Shown: positions 51,128-59,668 of the stretch, piece by piece | Layout: every line of letters begins with the position of its first letter | How positions within the stretch are numbered: the first letter of the stretch is position 1 | Source of the DNA: Ktedonosporobacter rubrisoli | GTDB taxonomy: Bacteria > Chloroflexota > Ktedonobacteria > Ktedonobacterales > Ktedonobacteraceae | Length of the DNA stretch: 64,000 bases | Assembly (NCBI RefSeq): GCF_004208415.1 | Contig: NZ_CP035758.1 | Location: forward strand, 930,001-994,000 | Reading direction: 5' to 3' | Translations under genes and position numbers: made by a program | The notes under the pieces: model-generated | What the model saw: only the letters and a program-made list of their open reading frames with translations | Databases searched by the model: none | What the model was told of the DNA's origin: nothing

Positions 51128-51261
51128 CTATACACCTCTTATATCCTTTTCATTACTGGTACATTAGAGTATCATCTATATCACTAAACATCTTTAACTT
51201 ATCTTACAGGTATCGCTACTTAATCTAGCTCAAACATCGCGGTTGCTCCTATTAATTTTGC

Positions 51262-52035
51262 TTATTGCTCCGGTGATGGCTCTTCATAGTGGGCCAGATA
51301 CCAGTCAACGATCTGATCAATATAATCCATGGTCTCTCTGTCGAGGCCAAAGACACGAGCTGACTCGCCCTGCTCGGGCCTGATGAGCGACCAATATTTA
51401 TTAGTGAGCTCCTCATTGCCCTGGAAAAATTCCTCGCTACACTCGATGACGCGCCGCGCCAGCTCTTGCGCTACTGGAGAATCCGGCGGCTCGTGCAAAT
51501 GCTCACGAATCTCGCGCAGCAATTTGGCCCAGACTTTTACCCGTGGATCATTAGTGGCAAGATTCGGCAAGTTAGTAATGATCCTTGTCTCATCTTCGCT
51601 AAAATGCCGGGCAAAAAATTCTTGCCTCGTTCGCGTATCTGTCCTCAGCGCCTTGATAAACATGAAGATATCATCAGGTTTGATCTCACCAGTCATTTCA
51701 ATTGCATTCAAGGTTATATAGAGCAGTTGCTCAAGATGATCGAGGCGCTGCTTCTCTTCCTCGATAGCTTGCAATTGCAGGTGCAAAGAGTGCTTCCAAC
51801 GCTCCTCCTTGCTCTGGCTCTCTTCTTCGGCCAGGATCTTCTTGATCTGGGCCAGCGTAAAGCCAAGTTTTTTCAAGGCTGTGATCTGGTGAAGCTGCAT
51901 AATAGCTTCATCGGCATAATAGCGATATCCGGCTTCCGTTACTCTTGAGGGTTTGAGCAGCCCTAGCTCATCGTAATAGTGCAAGGTGCGAATAGTAATA
52001 TTGGTGGCCTTTGATAAGGCTCCGACGCTGTACAT
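51262..52035 (-). CDS. MerR-family regulator with TipAS-like effector domain
   Basis: About 257 residues. The MerR HTH is YSVGALSKATNITIRTLHYY, then LGLLKPSRVTEAGYRYYADE (residues 1-70). A helical dimerisation region (IEEEKQRLDHLEQLLYITLN) and a C-terminal globin-like TipAS-type domain (FFARHFSEDETRIITNLPNL, WSLIRPEQGESARVFGLDRE) follow. TipAS domains bind antibiotics and other drugs, so control of the downstream SMR pair by a drug signal is plausible. ATG 52035 has GAGAGGAAGAGG upstream; the frame extends to 52068. Confidence 0.87.
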   Translation of the reverse strand: MYSVGALSKATNITIRTLHYYDELGLLKPSRVTEAGYRYYADEAIMQLHQITALKKLGFTLAQIKKILAEEESQSKEERWKHSLHLQLQAIEEEKQRLDHLEQLLYITLNAIEMTGEIKPDDIFMFIKALRTDTRTRQEFFARHFSEDETRIITNLPNLATNDPRVKVWAKLLREIREHLHEPPDSPVAQELARRVIECSEEFFQGNEELTNKYWSLIRPEQGESARVFGLDRETMDYIDQIVDWYLAHYEEPSPEQ

Positions 52036-52129
52036 CTTCCTCTTCCTCTCTACCCTTGTCTGATGCATATACGTTTCGTCTCCGGCTTATATATTATCCC
52101 TTATGTACACTGCGTCACAAAAATAATAA

Positions 52130-52151
52130 ACCCTCACGTATGGGTGAGGGT
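52130..52151 (-). terminator. Intrinsic terminator of the HhH-protein gene
   Basis: ACCCTCAC (52130-52137) and GTGAGGGT (52144-52151) form a perfect 8-bp stem. On the minus strand it is followed by TTATTATTTTT. The plus-strand side also has a seven-T run, so it may act in both directions. Confidence 0.75.
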
Positions 52152-52192
52152 CAAGCTTTTTTTATGGTCGATCCGAAATTTTCAAGAACTGG

Positions 52193-52471
52193 TTACTTGC
52201 TATCTTTCCAGTTCCACCATTTCAGTAGATGTGGTTCGCGTATTTCATGCGAGGCATAATAAACTGCGCAGCGAAAGACATAGAGCATGCAGCGATCAAT
52301 ATATGTACCCTGCTGGAGACATAGCGCCTCATACAGTCTCTCAGGATCCTGGCCGCGCAGATCAGCGACGGAACGCAGGCCCAGTGCCCACAAATCCTCT
52401 GCAATGGAGGCACCTACGCCTGGAATACTACGAAACTCTTTGAGCGTTTCTTGTTTGAGCAACTCGGCCAT
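52193..52471 (-). CDS. Helix-hairpin-helix (Cdd1-like) protein
   Basis: A 92-residue protein with the HhH motif FRSIPGVGASIAEDLWALGL followed by RSVADLRGQDPERLYEALCL and DRCMLYVFRCAVYYAS. This is the Cdd1/pathogenicity-locus-type family, small HhH proteins assumed to bind DNA non-specifically, with no known role. ATG 52471 follows GGAGAG at 7 bases and is preferred over 52489. The gene is followed by a clear terminator. Confidence 0.85.
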   Translation of the reverse strand: MAELLKQETLKEFRSIPGVGASIAEDLWALGLRSVADLRGQDPERLYEALCLQQGTYIDRCMLYVFRCAVYYASHEIREPHLLKWWNWKDSK

Positions 52472-52529
52472 GACAAATCTCTCCTGCACAAAGCTATGAA
52501 ACTGGGCTTCTCAATTCAAGGTAGCAAGC

Positions 52530-52898
52530 TCAAGCATTGCCTTCCTGAAAAGAGAAGTGAGGATTGGCAATAATGCTGAGGGCATTGCCAAAGGGATCGA
52601 TAACCGTACCAAGCCGAATATCGCCTCCCACATCGTGTATGGCTTCGCTTTCCTGTGCCCCCAACGCGATGAGGCGCTGATAGGCGGCATCGGCATCGGC
52701 CACGCCCCAATAGGCCTGTGGACCAGCAGCGCCCGGCTTGGTGTCCGGGTCCAATCCCAGCTCAAAGCCACCAACATTAAAGCCTACATAAAATGGCTGG
52801 TCAAAGTATGGCTGGATGCCGAGCACTTCGCTATACCAGGCTCGGGCCTTCTCGATATCGTTCACACCATAGACAACCGTGCGTAAACCCTGAAACAT
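52530..52898 (-). CDS. VOC-family protein
   Basis: A 122-residue VOC module: GLRTVVYGVNDIEKARAWYS, GIQPYFDQPFYVGFNVGGFE, ADADAAYQRLIALGAQESEA, TVIDPFGNALSIIANP. The C-terminal metal-ligand position is occupied by Ser in NALSIIANP, so it may not be a metalloenzyme. AGGAGAAAGGAAA precedes the ATG. It is part of a minus-strand series with the HhH gene, 41 bp apart. Confidence 0.85.
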   Translation of the reverse strand: MFQGLRTVVYGVNDIEKARAWYSEVLGIQPYFDQPFYVGFNVGGFELGLDPDTKPGAAGPQAYWGVADADAAYQRLIALGAQESEAIHDVGGDIRLGTVIDPFGNALSIIANPHFSFQEGNA

Positions 52899-53019
52899 AT
52901 ATATTTCCTTTCTCCTGACCTGCTTCTTCCTTCAGTCGGCAGGCTCACTCGCGTTCATAGTCGTCAGCAGCCTAAACAGCGACGAGAGCAGAAACCAGCT
53001 ACATGATGATCATCGTCAT

Positions 53020-53439
53020 TTATTCGGGCAAAAACTGGGGACTCCAGAGGACTTCCCACAGATGATCGTCGGGATCTTGAAAGTATCCAGAGTATCCACC
53101 CCAAAATGTTTCCTGGGCAGATTTGATTATCTTTGCCCCTGCCCTTCTTGCTTGTTCCATCACCAGATCAACTTCTTCTTTACTATTCACATTATGCCCA
53201 AGCGTGAACTCGGTAGGGCTATGAACAGTTTTCGCGATGGCTGTGTCATGCGCAATGTCATTTCGATCCCAAATGGCAAGCTTCAAGCCAGACTGCAGAT
53301 CAAAAAAGGCCACAGCGCCATGCTCAAACTCTTCTCCCACAATTCCTTGAGTTGAGAGACCGAGACCATCGCGGTAGAAGGCAAGCGACTTTTCCAGGTC
53401 ATCTACACCCAGCGTAATTATGGTAATTCTTGGTTTCAT
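53020..53439 (-). CDS. VOC-family (glyoxalase-like) protein
   Basis: A 139-residue VOC protein: ITIITLGVDDLEKSLAFYRD, EFEHGAVAFFDLQSGLKLAI, SKEEVDLVMEQARRAGAKII, GYSGYFQDPDDHLWEVLWSP. The final WEVLW supplies the usual Glu ligand. It is a separate branch from the adjacent VOC gene. AAAGGAAATCACGCT precedes the ATG. A 34-bp palindromic repeat lies 94 bp upstream and may mark the edge of the mobile region. Confidence 0.86.
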   Translation of the reverse strand: MKPRITIITLGVDDLEKSLAFYRDGLGLSTQGIVGEEFEHGAVAFFDLQSGLKLAIWDRNDIAHDTAIAKTVHSPTEFTLGHNVNSKEEVDLVMEQARRAGAKIIKSAQETFWGGYSGYFQDPDDHLWEVLWSPQFLPE

Positions 53440-53532
53440 AGCGTGATTTCCTTTCTTTCTCTCTTTGTTTGGTTACTATGATCACCTTAATCAAGACGCT
53501 CTCGGCTAGCTGGATAAACCCAGTATAGCAAT

Positions 53533-53566
53533 GAATGTGGACGAAATCGGTCCACATTCAGCTTAG
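53533..53566 (+). repeat. 34-bp palindromic repeat, copy 1
   Basis: GAATGTGGAC and GTCCACATTC flank a 7-bp spacer (GAAATCG), followed by AGCTTAG. A second direct copy with spacer TAATTCC lies at 59669-59702; outside the spacer all 27 positions match. Arm-spacer-arm structure of this size resembles a tyrosine-recombinase core site, and an integrase remnant is adjacent. A regulatory palindrome is the alternative. Confidence 0.65.
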
Positions 53567-53662
53567 TTTTTTGTACTTCTCCAACAGCCCAATAAGCCGT
53601 TTTAGCATAAAGGCTTTCCAGCGAAATGGCTTATTGACAGTTTATTTGACAGTAACCAAAGT

Positions 53663-54147
53663 TCAGGAAGGCGAGTCAAACAACTTTTTCATCTTCTCCG
53701 CAGCGTCTTTTTGCATCAGTGGGAGGGTATGGGAATAGACATTGAACGTCATATCCATGGTGCTATGACCTAAAATCTCCTGAATTACTTTGAGATCCAC
53801 GCCCATACTGCGCATGAGTGTTGCGGGGCTATGCCTCAAATCATGAAAGCGCATTCGTGGCAATCCAGCCCGCTGAAGCATCCGATAAAAACGCGACCGG
53901 ACATTATCAGGCCAGAGTTGCTTGCCATGCCGAGAACAAAAAACAAAATCCAGATTCTGCCATGCCTGCCCAGCTTTCAAACGCGCTTCTTTTTGCTTCG
54001 TACGATGCTCCAAAAGCACATCAGGGAGCAGAATAGTACGCTTACTCGTGCGCGTTTTAGGATCTCCTATCAAACGGTAGCTTGCAAATCCTTTCCCTGT
54101 ACCATTGATGCCTGAAGATGGGACGTGAGTTTGCGCCATCCAGTGAA
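53663..54147 (-). pseudogene. Tyrosine integrase, C-terminal fragment
   Basis: About 160 integrase-like residues: PKTRTSKRTILLPDVLLEHR, LDFVFCSRHGKQLWPDNV, RMRFHDLRHSPATLMRSMGV, IQEILGHSTMDMTFNVYSHT. Arg and His of HDLRH, His of GHS and the nucleophile Tyr of NVYSH are present, but the N-terminal DNA-binding and core domains are missing. Similarity fades near 54147, where unrelated sequence leading to the methyltransferase begins. It is therefore a 5'-truncated relic rather than an active integrase. Pro in HSPATL replaces the usual Ala/Thr. Confidence 0.78.
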
Positions 54148-54277
54148 AAGAGCGCGTGGGGCTCCCTGCTCTTCCTGGATACTTGCAGAGCGGGGACGCC
54201 TTCGCTATACTGGGGAGAAGAATGCAGAAAAGGTTGTTTTGTTCTCTCATGCAGCACCAAGAAAGGCGAGAAACCAC

Positions 54278-55138
54278 ATGGAGAAGCACGAGCACGGCCA
54301 GCATACCTATATCGCCGATCCAGAAAGCCAGGGAGAGATGACGCGATTACTAAACCTGGACCGTGTGACAACCAGAGCCATGGGAGGCCCACTTTCTGGA
54401 GTCTCTGATTGGCCAGAAGAAGCGCACGTGCTGGATCTGGCTTGTGGGCCTGGAAGCTGGGTCCTGGATGTGGCTCGTGCCCATCCTGAAAGCGCGGTTA
54501 CTGGTGTGGATATCAGTAATGCAATGATTGATTTTGCCCGCGTGCGTGCTCGCACGCAGCAACTCTCCAATGCCACCTTTGCTGTGATGAATATTACCGA
54601 GCCACTTGCTTTCTCCCAGGCCTCCTTCGATCTGGTGAATGCACGTTTCCTGGGTCCCGCCTTGCTCCGGCAGTCCTGGCAGCCCTTGCTTGACGAATGC
54701 ACCCGCGTTCTCAAGCCTGGCGGTCTCCTGCGCCTTACTGAGCCAGTGGACATGGCAGGCATTACGACGAGCGCTGCACATGAACGCTTGACGGTGATGC
54801 TCTACCAGGCCTTCTGGCGGGCTGGCTACGCCTTCTCCACCAATGGATACACCCTGGGCTTGACGACAATGTTACCTCGCATGATGCGCCAAAGCGGCTA
54901 TCGCCAGGTGCATTGCCAGGCGCATACCCTCGAATTTTCTGCCGACTGTGAAGCCTGGCAGGATTTCTATCGCAATGCTCAAGTTCTCTTCAGCATGCTT
55001 CCACCTTTCTTACTCAAGACAGGGGTGGCGACGCAAGAAGAGCTGGAGATCCTTTCTGAGCAGATGCACGCCCAATGGTGCTCTGAAACTTTCTGCGGGA
55101 TGTGGCATCTGGTGACGGTCCTGGGAGAAAAAGCGTAA
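54278..55138 (+). CDS. Class I SAM-dependent methyltransferase
   Basis: A 286-residue methyltransferase. Motif I is HVLDLACGPGSWVLDVARAH, followed by VTGVDISNAMIDFARVRART, FDLVNARFLGPALL and VLKPGGLLRLTEPVD, the standard UbiE/Methyltransf_25-type series. Substrate unknown. ATG 54278 follows GAAAGG at about 12 bases; the open frame runs upstream to 54125 through sequence that overlaps the integrase relic on the other strand. It is the first intact gene inside the repeat-bounded region. Confidence 0.82.
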   Translation: MEKHEHGQHTYIADPESQGEMTRLLNLDRVTTRAMGGPLSGVSDWPEEAHVLDLACGPGSWVLDVARAHPESAVTGVDISNAMIDFARVRARTQQLSNATFAVMNITEPLAFSQASFDLVNARFLGPALLRQSWQPLLDECTRVLKPGGLLRLTEPVDMAGITTSAAHERLTVMLYQAFWRAGYAFSTNGYTLGLTTMLPRMMRQSGYRQVHCQAHTLEFSADCEAWQDFYRNAQVLFSMLPPFLLKTGVATQEELEILSEQMHAQWCSETFCGMWHLVTVLGEKA

Positions 55139-55532
55139 GACCGAGCATGGGTTTCTCCTCGCTTTGGTCCTCTCATGCAAACTTGGGTATCGAATGCGCA
55201 AATTTACGGTCAATCCTCAATATCGTGTGGAGGGAAATGAGGAAGTATTCCCCCACTTTTACGATTTGCGCGTTTTGCTGAGGCGTGCCAGGGAGCAACT
55301 TTCTGATCGTTGCAAGCCTCTGGTACTCATTTCTTGGGGAGTGAGACACGATGCTCATCACGGGTAAAATTGCCCGAGCGGCGCAGGTCGAAGGCAAAGA
55401 GGCTGCTAAAGGTTCGGCAGCACCGCTACAATGGAAAACTGCCATCTTCTTCCTTCTCGTTTCTTTTTTGCTCATACCCATGAAAGCTGCTGATAAGAGG
55501 TGATGTTCCTTGACCTTCGCAGCTTCTGGCAA
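55139..55532. other. Non-coding stretch before the 157-bp inverted repeat
   Basis: About 390 bp with no supported gene. GCGCAAAT (55196-55203) and ATTTGCGC (55264-55271) make an inverted pair about 75 bp long, and GCGCAAATTTACG here resembles the ends of the small hairpin element at 58679-58787. Confidence 0.45.
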
Positions 55533-55689
55533 CTGGTAAATAAACTGAAGGGCTGACCGATTTTGCAAGGATGGATGGAGACGCCTTGCTATCTGGAAAA
55601 GCCGCTCGCCACCTCCAGGCCCATCAGAGAAAGTTGTCAATAAACCGATTCCTCAAATTCTCCGTCTCTTCCTCCCCATGTGTAAATTT
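55533..55689 (+). repeat. 157-bp perfect inverted repeat, left arm
   Basis: Starting CTGGTAAATAAACTG and ending GTGTAAATTT, this arm is identical over 157 bp to the reverse complement of 58779-58935. CAA precedes the outer end here and follows it at the other arm, a possible 3-bp target duplication. The enclosed 3.1 kb holds an Rrf2 gene, half an MFS gene and an epoxide-hydrolase-like gene. Confidence 0.85.
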
Positions 55690-55729
55690 ACAGCTTGTGG
55701 GATTTACAGGTTATTGTAGGATAAACCCC

Positions 55730-55789
55730 TTGACAATCTCTCTCATTGTAAGTATAGTTATGACAGTGGTTGTAACAATGTTTGTTACA
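55730..55789 (+). promoter_or_regulatory. Promoter and operator of the Rrf2 gene
   Basis: TTGACA (55730-55735) and TATAGT (55753-55758) are 17 bp apart. The perfect palindrome TGTAACAA-TGT-TTGTTACA (55771-55789) lies just after the -10, ideal for autorepression by the Rrf2 protein. Confidence 0.72.
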
Positions 55790-55845
55790 GCTCAGTGCAG
55801 ATGAGGATGGATGGAGAGAGCATCTGCGGAAGCGAGAAGACATCG

Positions 55846-56286
55846 ATGAGCGCCAATAGTCGTTTAACCTTAGCCACGCATGCACTTACTTTGATTGCGG
55901 CACCTAAATATAGAGACAACTTCACAACATCAGAGCGCATTGCGGCGAGTGTCAAAGCCAACCCGGTTATTCTGCGTGGGCTGCTGAGCATGCTGGAGAA
56001 GCACCATCTGGTCAATGTTCAGCGCGGCAGCAATGCTGGCTGGAAACTTGCACGTCAGCCAGAGGAGATCACTCTCCTTGATGTCTATCGTGCAGTCGAA
56101 CCAGGTTCGCTCTTTGCAATGCACCATACGCCGCCAAATCCACGCTGCGACATTGGTTGCAGCATCGGTTCCGTGCTTGAGGATGTGTATGCCAACATCC
56201 AGAACACGCTGGAACTGGAACTGGCACGTGTGACCATTGCCGATGTCTTGCGCGACACCTATGCTGCTACGGCGGCACTACAATGA
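55846..56286 (+). CDS. Rrf2-family regulator (YwnA-like)
   Basis: About 146 residues: LTLATHALTLIAAPKYRDNF, RIAASVKANPVILRGLLSML, QRGSNAGWKLARQPEEITLL, PPNPRCDIGCSIGSVLED. Two Cys (PRCDIGC) are present, one more than in the YwnA-like protein at 49200, so redox sensing is possible. ATG 55846 starts the conserved part; in-frame starts at 55795 and 55807 lie upstream. A perfect operator overlaps its promoter region. In its original setting it probably controlled the MFS carrier that follows, now a fragment. Confidence 0.82.
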   Translation: MSANSRLTLATHALTLIAAPKYRDNFTTSERIAASVKANPVILRGLLSMLEKHHLVNVQRGSNAGWKLARQPEEITLLDVYRAVEPGSLFAMHHTPPNPRCDIGCSIGSVLEDVYANIQNTLELELARVTIADVLRDTYAATAALQ

Positions 56287-56417
56287 CAAGATCACACCTT
56301 GCAAATCCTTTCCAGCAAAGATCAATAGGCGGAGCAATAGTATTTTGGCTCCACTAAGAAGGAGGATATTTTGTGTGCGCGCCGATACAACAAAAACTAT
56401 TACAATGAGTTGAGCTG

Positions 56418-57034
56418 ATGAAAGAGCCGCGCCTGGTGCTGGCCTTGTTGCCTGCGCTGCTCTGGAATCTGGGCATCTATATTGTCTATACCTACGTGGC
56501 GCTGCTGCTTCAGCACAATCTGAACATTACTGACGTGAGCCTTTTCCTGCTCATCTTTGGTCTGGGGCCGATGCTGGGTAACTGGATCTGTGGAGTTGTC
56601 ATTGACCGTATTGGCTCAACGCGTCCGATTTTCTTCTTTCTTGTCGCGGTGCTGGTCCTCGAACCCTTATTGATGCTAACCACGCATTCGATGATAGGAG
56701 CGTTCGTCACGCTTTTCGTATGGGGTCTGTCATACCAATGCTCTTCACGCCACAGCAACATCGTTTGCTGCAACTGGCACCCAAGCATACAAATGTGATT
56801 CTGGCGCTCAATAACTCCACCTTCTACCTGGGTATCGCCGGAGGTGCTGCGTTGGGCGGCCTGGCGCTACGGGCTGTTGTCGTCTCACAACTTGGTTGGA
56901 TAGGCGCTGCCTGTATTCTGCTGGCCCTGCTGCTCTTCGCTTTGAGCACCCGTTTGAGCAGGCGCGGCAACGTGGGCGAGGCGTCAATGGAGGAGAGCGT
57001 TCAGCGGGAAGAGGTTATGGTCGTTCCCGAATAG
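56418..57034 (+). pseudogene. C-terminal half of an MFS transporter, frameshifted
   Basis: Two overlapping frames give only the second six-helix half of an MFS drug-type carrier: RLVLALLPALLWNLGIYIVY, GLGPMLGNWICGVVIDRIGS and, after a frame change near 56720-56740, LAPKHTNVILALNNSTFYLG and AACILLALLLFALSTRLSRR. The first half of the transporter is absent, and the sequence upstream is the Rrf2 gene. Loss of half the protein plus the frameshift mark it as a relic. Confidence 0.75.
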
Positions 57035-57425
57035 CCCACGAGATGCGCAACGAGATACGCGGTAAGCAGACTGAATGATGTGGGCAGCCTCCACAGACTA
57101 CCTCACTGGCACTGCCAGCTTGCTCGCAATTTCTTGAGTGTCATTCCAAGACAGGAAAATGGTTACGCGCCAAAGGCAGGCTCAGAATCAGTTCATGGAA
57201 TCGTGCCTCTCGTTACGCAACCTGTGGGCAATTCGACGAGACGTCAAGAACTCCATACAAAACCGCAAGATTTTCCTTGTCAGCCTGCAAGAAGCTCACT
57301 AGCATAGAAATAGATGAGGATAGGATGGCAGAGCAAGCGATGCATGTGTCTGATCTGTGGAGAGAAGCATTCTGTCTCTCATGTGGGACGGAACGTCATT
57401 TGAACATTGCCTAAGGAGGCCTGAT
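57035..57425. other. Intergenic region carrying the 27-bp dispersed repeat
   Basis: A 391-bp spacer between the MFS relic and the epoxide-hydrolase-like gene. The only structure noticed is the 27-bp repeat at 57251-57277. No gene is supported. Confidence 0.45.
57251..57277 (-). repeat. 27-bp dispersed repeat, copy 2 (inverted)
   Basis: Reverse complement of 10115-10141, identical over all 27 bases. It lies inside the segment bounded by the 157-bp inverted repeat. Confidence 0.6.
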
Positions 57426-58439
57426 ATGCCCATTAGCGAACATACTGTCAAGACCGAGAGACATACAACTTTCTATCTGGCGGCAGGGCCGGAAAATGGC
57501 CCGCTCGTCATCTTCGTCCATGGCTGGCCTGAACTATCCATGAGCTGGCGGCATCAACTTCCCGCATTGGCGGCGCTGGGGTTTCGTGCCATCGCGCCCG
57601 ACATGCGTGGGTATGGGCGTTCCTCCATGTACACCCAGCCCAGTGATTATGCTCAGGAACACATCGTCCGTGACATGCTTGAGCTCGTGGATGCTCTGGG
57701 CAGAGAGAAGGCTGTGTGGGTCGGTCATGACTGGGGAAGCGCGGTCGTGTGGAACCTGGCCAGTCATCATCCCGATCGCTGTCATGCCGTCGCCAGTTTC
57801 TGTGTGCCCTACTACACGATGGAACGAGGACTGGACCAGCTGCTGGCCCTGGTCGATCGTGAGGTGTATCCCGAAAACGCGTTTCCTGCTGGTCAGTGGG
57901 ATTATATGCGCTATTATGAAGAGAGTTTTGCTGAGGCGATCGCGCCTATGGATGCGAACGTCTCCCAATTTCTGAAGCTACTGTTTCGCAAAGGGGATCC
58001 CGCTGGGGAGGGGAAGCCAGCTCGTACTGCGACGGCCCGCGTCTTTGGGACGAGTGCGATTCCCGACCTGCCACGAGACGACGACGTGGTGAACGAGGAA
58101 GACCTGAGCATCTATGTCTCCGCGCTGGAACGCAACGGATTTGCTGGGCCATCTTCCTGGTACCTGAATCATGGCGTCAACGCTGAGTATGCTATGACAG
58201 CACAGAATGGCGGCTACCTCGATATGCCCGTCTTATTCCTGAATGCTCGGTATGACTACGTGTGCGAGTGCACGCATTCGCGCTTGGCTGAGCCTATGCG
58301 CACCTACTGTCGCAACCTCACAGAAGAGACGATTCGCTCAGGCCATTGGCTGGCACAAGAGAAGCCGGTTGAGGTGAACACGAGGTTGGTAAAGTGGCTG
58401 GCGGCTACGGTCCCTGACGTATGGCCACAGCAGCAGTGA
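57426..58439 (+). CDS. Alpha/beta hydrolase, epoxide hydrolase-like
   Basis: A 337-residue alpha/beta-hydrolase. The oxyanion motif is HGWPE (residues 32-36), the nucleophile elbow GHDWGS with Asp at 102, and the catalytic His lies in RSGHWLAQEKP. An Asp nucleophile plus HGxP indicates epoxide hydrolase or haloalkane-dehalogenase-type chemistry, more likely epoxide hydrolase. AAGGAGG lies 6 bases before ATG 57426; the open frame extends to 57357. It is the only intact enzyme inside the 157-bp inverted repeats and looks like their cargo. Confidence 0.88.
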   Translation: MPISEHTVKTERHTTFYLAAGPENGPLVIFVHGWPELSMSWRHQLPALAALGFRAIAPDMRGYGRSSMYTQPSDYAQEHIVRDMLELVDALGREKAVWVGHDWGSAVVWNLASHHPDRCHAVASFCVPYYTMERGLDQLLALVDREVYPENAFPAGQWDYMRYYEESFAEAIAPMDANVSQFLKLLFRKGDPAGEGKPARTATARVFGTSAIPDLPRDDDVVNEEDLSIYVSALERNGFAGPSSWYLNHGVNAEYAMTAQNGGYLDMPVLFLNARYDYVCECTHSRLAEPMRTYCRNLTEETIRSGHWLAQEKPVEVNTRLVKWLAATVPDVWPQQQ

Positions 58440-58525
58440 GGACATGGTTAAAAAGTAGCGAGCTAGCAGAAAATGTGCCTCTTTGAGAAGGAAGAACCAA
58501 ACACTTTCCTGAAAGCGAGGTACAT

Positions 58526-58678
58526 ATGAATAGTATCGCCGATGGATCAGTAATCATCCAGAGCACTTCGGAGTCTGTTTCCTCGACCCCTTACTGGTTT
58601 GGCGAAATGGCGCTGAGGGCAGCCTATCTTCGTAAACATGGTATTCTGACGAAGATCAGCGAGCGGGTCCACTTTACC
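58526..58678 (+). pseudogene. Possible transposase N-terminal fragment
   Basis: The first 51 residues (SVSSTPYWFGEMALRAAYLR, KHGILTKISERVHFT) resemble, from memory, the N-terminus of a transposase family common in Ktedonobacteria. GAAAGCGAGG precedes the ATG at a good distance. The similarity stops exactly where the small hairpin element at 58679 begins, so the gene was probably interrupted and then lost. Confidence 0.4.
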
Positions 58679-58787
58679 TGTAAATTTGCACGCTTCGTGG
58701 GCCAACGGAGCAGTGGATCGCTGCGTCAAAGAGACCGAACCTCCCACGCAATGAGCGAAATTCCTCCACGAAGTGTGCAAATTTACA
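58679..58787. mobile_element. 109-bp MITE-like element with 22-bp terminal inverted repeats
   Basis: Ends at 58679-58700 (TGTAAATTTGCACG, then CTTCGTGG) and 58766-58787 are inverted copies matching at 21 of 22 positions. The 65-bp centre has no coding capacity. It begins where the transposase-like frame is broken, and its right end merges with the right arm of the 157-bp repeat. No target duplication was found. Confidence 0.5.
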
Positions 58788-58935
58788 CATGGGGAGGAAG
58801 AGACGGAGAATTTGAGGAATCGGTTTATTGACAACTTTCTCTGATGGGCCTGGAGGTGGCGAGCGGCTTTTCCAGATAGCAAGGCGTCTCCATCCATCCT
58901 TGCAAAATCGGTCAGCCCTTCAGTTTATTTACCAG
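58779..58935 (-). repeat. 157-bp perfect inverted repeat, right arm
   Basis: Reverse complement of 55533-55689 without a mismatch. The last codon and stop of the Mom-like gene lie within its outer edge (58929-58934). Confidence 0.85.
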
Positions 58936-59585
58936 CAACGAGGATCATATTGTGAACGAAGCGCGATGAAAGTTTGCTCGCGAGGAGTAAGATTGCGAAC
59001 GGGTCGCGCATACGTCTCTATCCCACGGCTATTTCTTCGTACCAAGGTAAAACCTGATGCTCGGTAGAGAGTTCCTTTGTGCCTATGTGAATCACAATAG
59101 CTTAGGATTTCACGAATCTGGTATGGTTCATCCATCCACACAGGAGGCTTACAAATCAGATAGTGAAACACGATCAAGTCTATGGCCTGACCAATGAGAA
59201 AGCTGGCCACAGAGGAATGCCAGTGCAGTTTCCTATCATAAAAACCAGGGAGAATGCTCGGGCCTATCAAATCTTGCGGGTGATACCACTTCCCTTTGGA
59301 TTGGAGTGAGGGATCAAGCCATACCCGTGCAAGATTGAGAATCTCCCACCTGCTCAATCGGCATTTTCCCATTCGCACATCTTCTAGCGATCCATACCAG
59401 CCATTCACTTTTGTCGTCTCCGGACGCCCAAAGATCAGGCAGCCTACCCGCTCATTGAAGAGCGTCACCAGCAGAGCTACTGGGCTACATCGCACGTCAA
59501 CTGGTGTATGTAGATAGTGATGCTCTACTACCTGCTCTTGTGCCCAATCCAGGCCATTTCTATCTGCCACGGTTAACGCAAGCAT
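58929..59585 (-). CDS. Mom-like GNAT-superfamily protein, putative DNA-modification enzyme
   Basis: A 218-residue protein. VVEHHYLHTPVD near the start, LLVTLFNERVGCLIFGRPET, WEILNLARVWLDPSLQ, SVASFLIGQAIDLIVFHYL and EILSYCDSHRHKGTLYRASG follow the order seen in phage Mom and related GNAT-fold proteins. Mom itself converts adenine in DNA to a carbamoylmethyl-type derivative that blocks restriction. The resemblance is by motif order only and no search was run. It ends at the outer edge of the 157-bp repeat, and a 34-bp palindromic repeat lies 84 bp before its start. No partner methylase is visible. Confidence 0.55.
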   Translation of the reverse strand: MLALTVADRNGLDWAQEQVVEHHYLHTPVDVRCSPVALLVTLFNERVGCLIFGRPETTKVNGWYGSLEDVRMGKCRLSRWEILNLARVWLDPSLQSKGKWYHPQDLIGPSILPGFYDRKLHWHSSVASFLIGQAIDLIVFHYLICKPPVWMDEPYQIREILSYCDSHRHKGTLYRASGFTLVRRNSRGIETYARPVRNLTPREQTFIALRSQYDPRCW

Positions 59586-59668
59586 CTTTTCTCCCTTCGA
59601 GGATACGAATAGCCTCTCTTTTTCTGTGGCAATTGCTTTTGCGCAGGAAAAGAAGGGTCAAAACTAGC

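Noticed and set aside
50801..51261. Guanidine (ykkC-type) riboswitch upstream of the SMR pair
   Set aside because: The 134-bp leader lacks the expected conserved motifs and stems; control by the MerR gene is simpler.
53533..53566. The 34-bp palindrome as an intrinsic terminator (stem plus T run)
   Set aside because: No plus-strand gene ends before either copy, and the conserved AGCTTAG between stem and T run is not terminator-like.
55173..55640. 155-residue minus-strand frame starting in the left 157-bp arm
   Set aside because: Its N-terminus is shared with a frame starting in the right arm only because the DNA is repeated; the remainder has no family-like sequence.
57080..57307. 75-residue plus-strand frame
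   Set aside because: Spans the 27-bp dispersed repeat, has no ribosome site and no protein-like pattern.
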